Below, piece by piece: positions 61,999-64,000 of a DNA stretch of 64,000 nucleotides. Origin of the DNA: Firmicutes bacterium UBA6806 (lineage in GTDB: Bacteria > Bacillota > Clostridia > Peptostreptococcales > Acidaminobacteraceae); the NCBI GenBank assembly GCA_002452745.1, contig DKFC01000044.1, forward strand, positions 62,001 to 126,000. Direction: 5' to 3'. How positions within the stretch are numbered: position 1 is the first letter of the stretch; every line of letters starts with the position of its first letter. Both the position numbers and the translations under genes were made by a program. The notes below the pieces were generated by a model. The model saw only the letters and a list, made by a program, of their open reading frames with translations, was not told where the DNA came from and did no database searches.

Positions 61999-62011
61999 TT
62001 GAACAAAATTG
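61999..62011 (+). promoter_or_regulatory. Operator-like site before the second GntR gene
   Basis: TTGAACAAAATTG differs at one base from the site before the first GntR gene. A TTGACT at 61950-61955 with TAACAT 16 bases later is a possible promoter. Confidence 0.6.
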
Positions 62012-62034
62012 ATTATATTTTAGGAGGGGCACAT

Positions 62035-62676
62035 ATGGCTGCTCAAACCATGCAAGTTTACAATTCAATAAAGGAAAACATCATTAACGGAACTTATTTG
62101 CCTTCCGAAAGTCTCAAGGAACTCGACCTTGCCCAGCAGTATAAAGTCAGTCGAAATACCATAAAAAAGTGTCTTTTGATGCTTGAAAAAAAAGGGCTTG
62201 TCGTCATAGAACCCAACAAAGGAGCAAAAGTAAGGGCCTATTCCCTCAAAGAAGTTCTAAATTTTTTCGAACTCAGAGCCGTCCTTGAAGGTTTTATTGT
62301 AAAACTGGCTGTCCCAGTTCTCAAAGCATCTGACATTAAACAGCTTGAAGCCATCATGAAAGCTATGAAGTCCAATTTTGAAAACCATCAGCTTATAGAA
62401 TACTCTAAGTGCAATCAAGCCTTCCACACGGTTATTCATAATGCCTGTCCAAATGAATTGGTTGTGGAGATGTCTCAATCTCTAAAAAATCAAATGAGCA
62501 AATACAACACCAAGACTATTTTGGTTCCCGGTAGAAGTGACGAATCTCTGGGGGAACATCAAGCCATCTTAGACGCGATTAAATCCAAAGACGCCAACTT
62601 GGCAGAAGAAAATATGAAACGTCATATCCTAAACGTCAGAAAAACATTTGAAGACAATTTTTCTTTGTTGATTTAA
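62035..62676 (+). CDS. GntR/FCD family regulator, second paralogue
   Basis: The 213-residue protein is the same length as its upstream neighbour and clearly a tandem duplicate. Shared stretches include S-R-N-T-I-K-K, V-V-I-E-P-N-K-G-A-K-V-R-A-Y-S-L, S-L-K-N-Q-M-S-K-Y-N-T-K-T-I-L and M-K-R-H-I-L-N-V-R. The effector-domain differences are spread out, so it may bind a related ligand. The ATG at 62035 follows AGGAGGGG by 6 bases. It may once have controlled the remnant operon near 55 kb. Confidence 0.9.
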   Translation: MAAQTMQVYNSIKENIINGTYLPSESLKELDLAQQYKVSRNTIKKCLLMLEKKGLVVIEPNKGAKVRAYSLKEVLNFFELRAVLEGFIVKLAVPVLKASDIKQLEAIMKAMKSNFENHQLIEYSKCNQAFHTVIHNACPNELVVEMSQSLKNQMSKYNTKTILVPGRSDESLGEHQAILDAIKSKDANLAEENMKRHILNVRKTFEDNFSLLI

Positions 62677-62699
62677 TGGCTTTGCCTCTTTTGAAACAT

Positions 62700-63296
62700 T
62701 TAGACTGTAACCACCTTTACTGCAACGAGAATATAAATGGATTCATTAAACTCAATCCTTTTAGTGACTTTAAAGTGACTTTCTTCTAATATCTTTTGAA
62801 GCTCCATTGAGTGAATTCTAATCTGCATTGGAGGCCCCTTAACAACGGATTCATCCTTTTCATACTCTAGACATAACAACTGGCCACCCTCTTTCAAGAC
62901 TCTTCCTATCTCCTTTATCGCAATCTCTAACAATGGTACTTCATGTAAAATTAGCGAAGCCAGTACAGTGTCTACACTTTGACGTTCAAAGGGGATTTTA
63001 TCCGCTAGGGCATGTATCGTCATTATATTATCCAAATATGCCATTTTCGATTTGCTTTTAATGATATTTAGCATCCTCTCGTCAGCATCTAAAGCATATA
63101 TCACTCCAGACGTTCTGTTCGCCGCTGGTAAAGTTAGAAACCCCGATCCCGAACCTATATCCAATGTATCCCCCAACTCTTGATGTTCCAAATAGTTCAA
63201 AATTTGGTCTGGAGATCGTCTCTCCCGACTGTCCAAAAAACTAATTTTATCTATAAATCTCTTTTCTTCCACACTATTTTTTTGTTTATTATTCAT
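62700..63296 (-). CDS. Class I SAM-dependent methyltransferase
   Basis: The 198-residue protein has a Methyltransf_11/31 pattern: L-D-I-G-S-G-S-G-F-L near residue 40, I-Y-A-L-D-A-D near 60 and V-L-A-S-L-I-L-H-E-V near 110. The S-R-E-R-R-S-P-D segment before it is like the small arsenite- or UbiE-type group. The substrate is unknown. It stands alone, convergent with the GntR gene and followed by no clear terminator. Confidence 0.85.
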   Translation of the reverse strand: MNNKQKNSVEEKRFIDKISFLDSRERRSPDQILNYLEHQELGDTLDIGSGSGFLTLPAANRTSGVIYALDADERMLNIIKSKSKMAYLDNIMTIHALADKIPFERQSVDTVLASLILHEVPLLEIAIKEIGRVLKEGGQLLCLEYEKDESVVKGPPMQIRIHSMELQKILEESHFKVTKRIEFNESIYILVAVKVVTV

Positions 63297-63486
63297 TACT
63301 TAACCTTCTTTCCTTTTCCATAAAATTGGCTGTAAAATACTGCTCTACACTCCTGTTAAATATCTTTTAACAACAATAACAACTGAATGCGTCAAAGTAC
63401 GCCATTGACTATTAATTCAATCAAAAGGTATTAAAGAGTGTAATTATCTTTAATTTGTTTAAAAAAAATAATGCTTGTTGCGATTT

Positions 63487-63885
63487 CTATTTAGTCGTAG
63501 AAACCGCATCACATATTTTTTTCGCTTTCAGAAACATGACCATCTGAGCTTCTGCTTCTTTCATGACTCTCTCAATTTTGCAATCGCCCTCTCCCTCTAA
63601 ATTCATCTCACAGGTAAACATGGCTCCACTTCCCTCTATGGCCTGAATCACATCAAAAAAAGAAATCTCTTCTTTAGCTCTTCTCAGGCTGTAGCCACCC
63701 TTTACACCGGGAGCCGATTGTATCAAATCCGCCTTAACCAACTGGGTCAATATTTTAGAAAGATATGTGGATGACATATTCATATGATCTGCCAATGGCT
63801 GCAAACTAAGGTTTTCCCGTTCATCTCTCGTCACTAAAAAAGACATGATGTGAAGTGCATAGTTGGTTGCTTTTGTATATTTCAT
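63487..63885 (-). CDS. Rrf2 family transcriptional regulator
   Basis: The 132-residue protein has the Rrf2 winged helix: M-K-Y-T-K-A-T-N-Y-A-L-H start, M-N-M-S-S-T-Y-L-S-K-I-L near residue 36 and G-V-K-G-G-Y-S-L near 60. Only two Cys (C-E and C-K-I near 91 and 101) and a third near 124 are present. They could hold an Fe-S cluster, but the spacing is not that of IscR. AAGGGG precedes the ATG. The target is unknown; the methyltransferase gene downstream across 190 bases is a candidate. Confidence 0.87.
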   Translation of the reverse strand: MKYTKATNYALHIMSFLVTRDERENLSLQPLADHMNMSSTYLSKILTQLVKADLIQSAPGVKGGYSLRRAKEEISFFDVIQAIEGSGAMFTCEMNLEGEGDCKIERVMKEAEAQMVMFLKAKKICDAVSTTK

Positions 63886-64000
63886 CCGAAACCCCTTTCC
63901 ACATATTAAAGACTGTATTTATCCACAATTATAAACTCATTTAAATTTACTGTCAAGCTTCTAACCTTAATTTTTTCTTTTATCTAAAGAAAATCACAAT

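Noticed and set aside
63886..64000. Possible further gene or element at the right edge
   Set aside because: The last 115 bases are AT-rich and show no coding pattern or clear structure.
1..64000. CRISPR arrays, tRNA, rRNA or prophage
   Set aside because: No spaced repeat array, cloverleaf, ribosomal RNA segment or phage structural gene was recognised in reading the window; a dedicated search was not possible.

Overview
The window looks like a chromosomal segment of an anaerobic, amino-acid- and organic-acid-fermenting Firmicute, probably a clostridium-like genus; I cannot name the species. The base composition is moderately low in GC, ribosome binding sites are strong AGGAGG types, and many genes are typical of Clostridia: indolepyruvate:ferredoxin oxidoreductase with phosphotransbutyrylase and butyrate kinase, Rrf2, PucR, BlaI/BlaR, cobalamin riboswitches and FecCD-type metal transporters. 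No rRNA, tRNA, CRISPR or phage module was seen. About 55 genes are called, and many starts were moved to the ATG/GTG/TTG that follows the ribosome binding site.

Layout, 0-17.9 kb: a cobalamin riboswitch with terminator leads into a methyltransferase cut by the window edge. Next come a DOPA-dioxygenase-like gene and an EF-G/TetM-like GTPase fused to a YacP/Rae1-type NYN nuclease domain. A molybdate/tungstate-type ABC operon follows, with a short ModE-like repressor and a ModE-box-like palindrome lying on its promoter. A BlaI/BlaR pair with two TACA-N2-TGTA operators is next. Then come a regulator plus AEC carrier, an M20 peptidase, a YfcC carrier and a CaiB CoA-transferase.

17.9-43 kb: a DapF-like epimerase coupled to a C26 glutamine amidohydrolase, then HelD with an apparent frameshift at its 5' end. 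A nikABCDE-type metal uptake operon with an AstE-like deacylase has a Fur-like box and an internal terminator after nikA. The ptb-iorA-iorB-buk operon should convert aryl 2-oxoacids to arylacetates with ATP gain. After it come a Cys-rich mini-protein, an FAD oxidoreductase, a MarR regulator, a large carrier, a two-component system with a small secreted protein, an orphan cbiL under a second cobalamin riboswitch, and a TetR/HXXEE pair with a clear operator.

43-64 kb: a carbamoyl-compound operon contains a DAACS carrier, carbamate kinase, an MFS carrier, AllH, and an AllF-AllG (FdrA-YlbE) fusion, divergent from PucR. It fits oxamate carbamoyltransferase-type phosphorolysis with ATP made by carbamate kinase. 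Next is a remnant operon: an aconitase-type small subunit, a 3' piece of the large subunit, a truncated IS256-family element and a truncated TAXI receptor. It is followed by an intact operon (DUF6282 hydrolase, GalB-like PIG-L hydratase, TAXI receptor, TRAP permease, RraA/CHA-aldolase-like lyase) divergent from two paralogous GntR regulators that share an operator-like motif. I think this last region is a catabolic system for an imported di- or tricarboxylate that ends in pyruvate plus oxaloacetate or a similar 2-oxoacid, and it is the best candidate here for an undescribed pathway.
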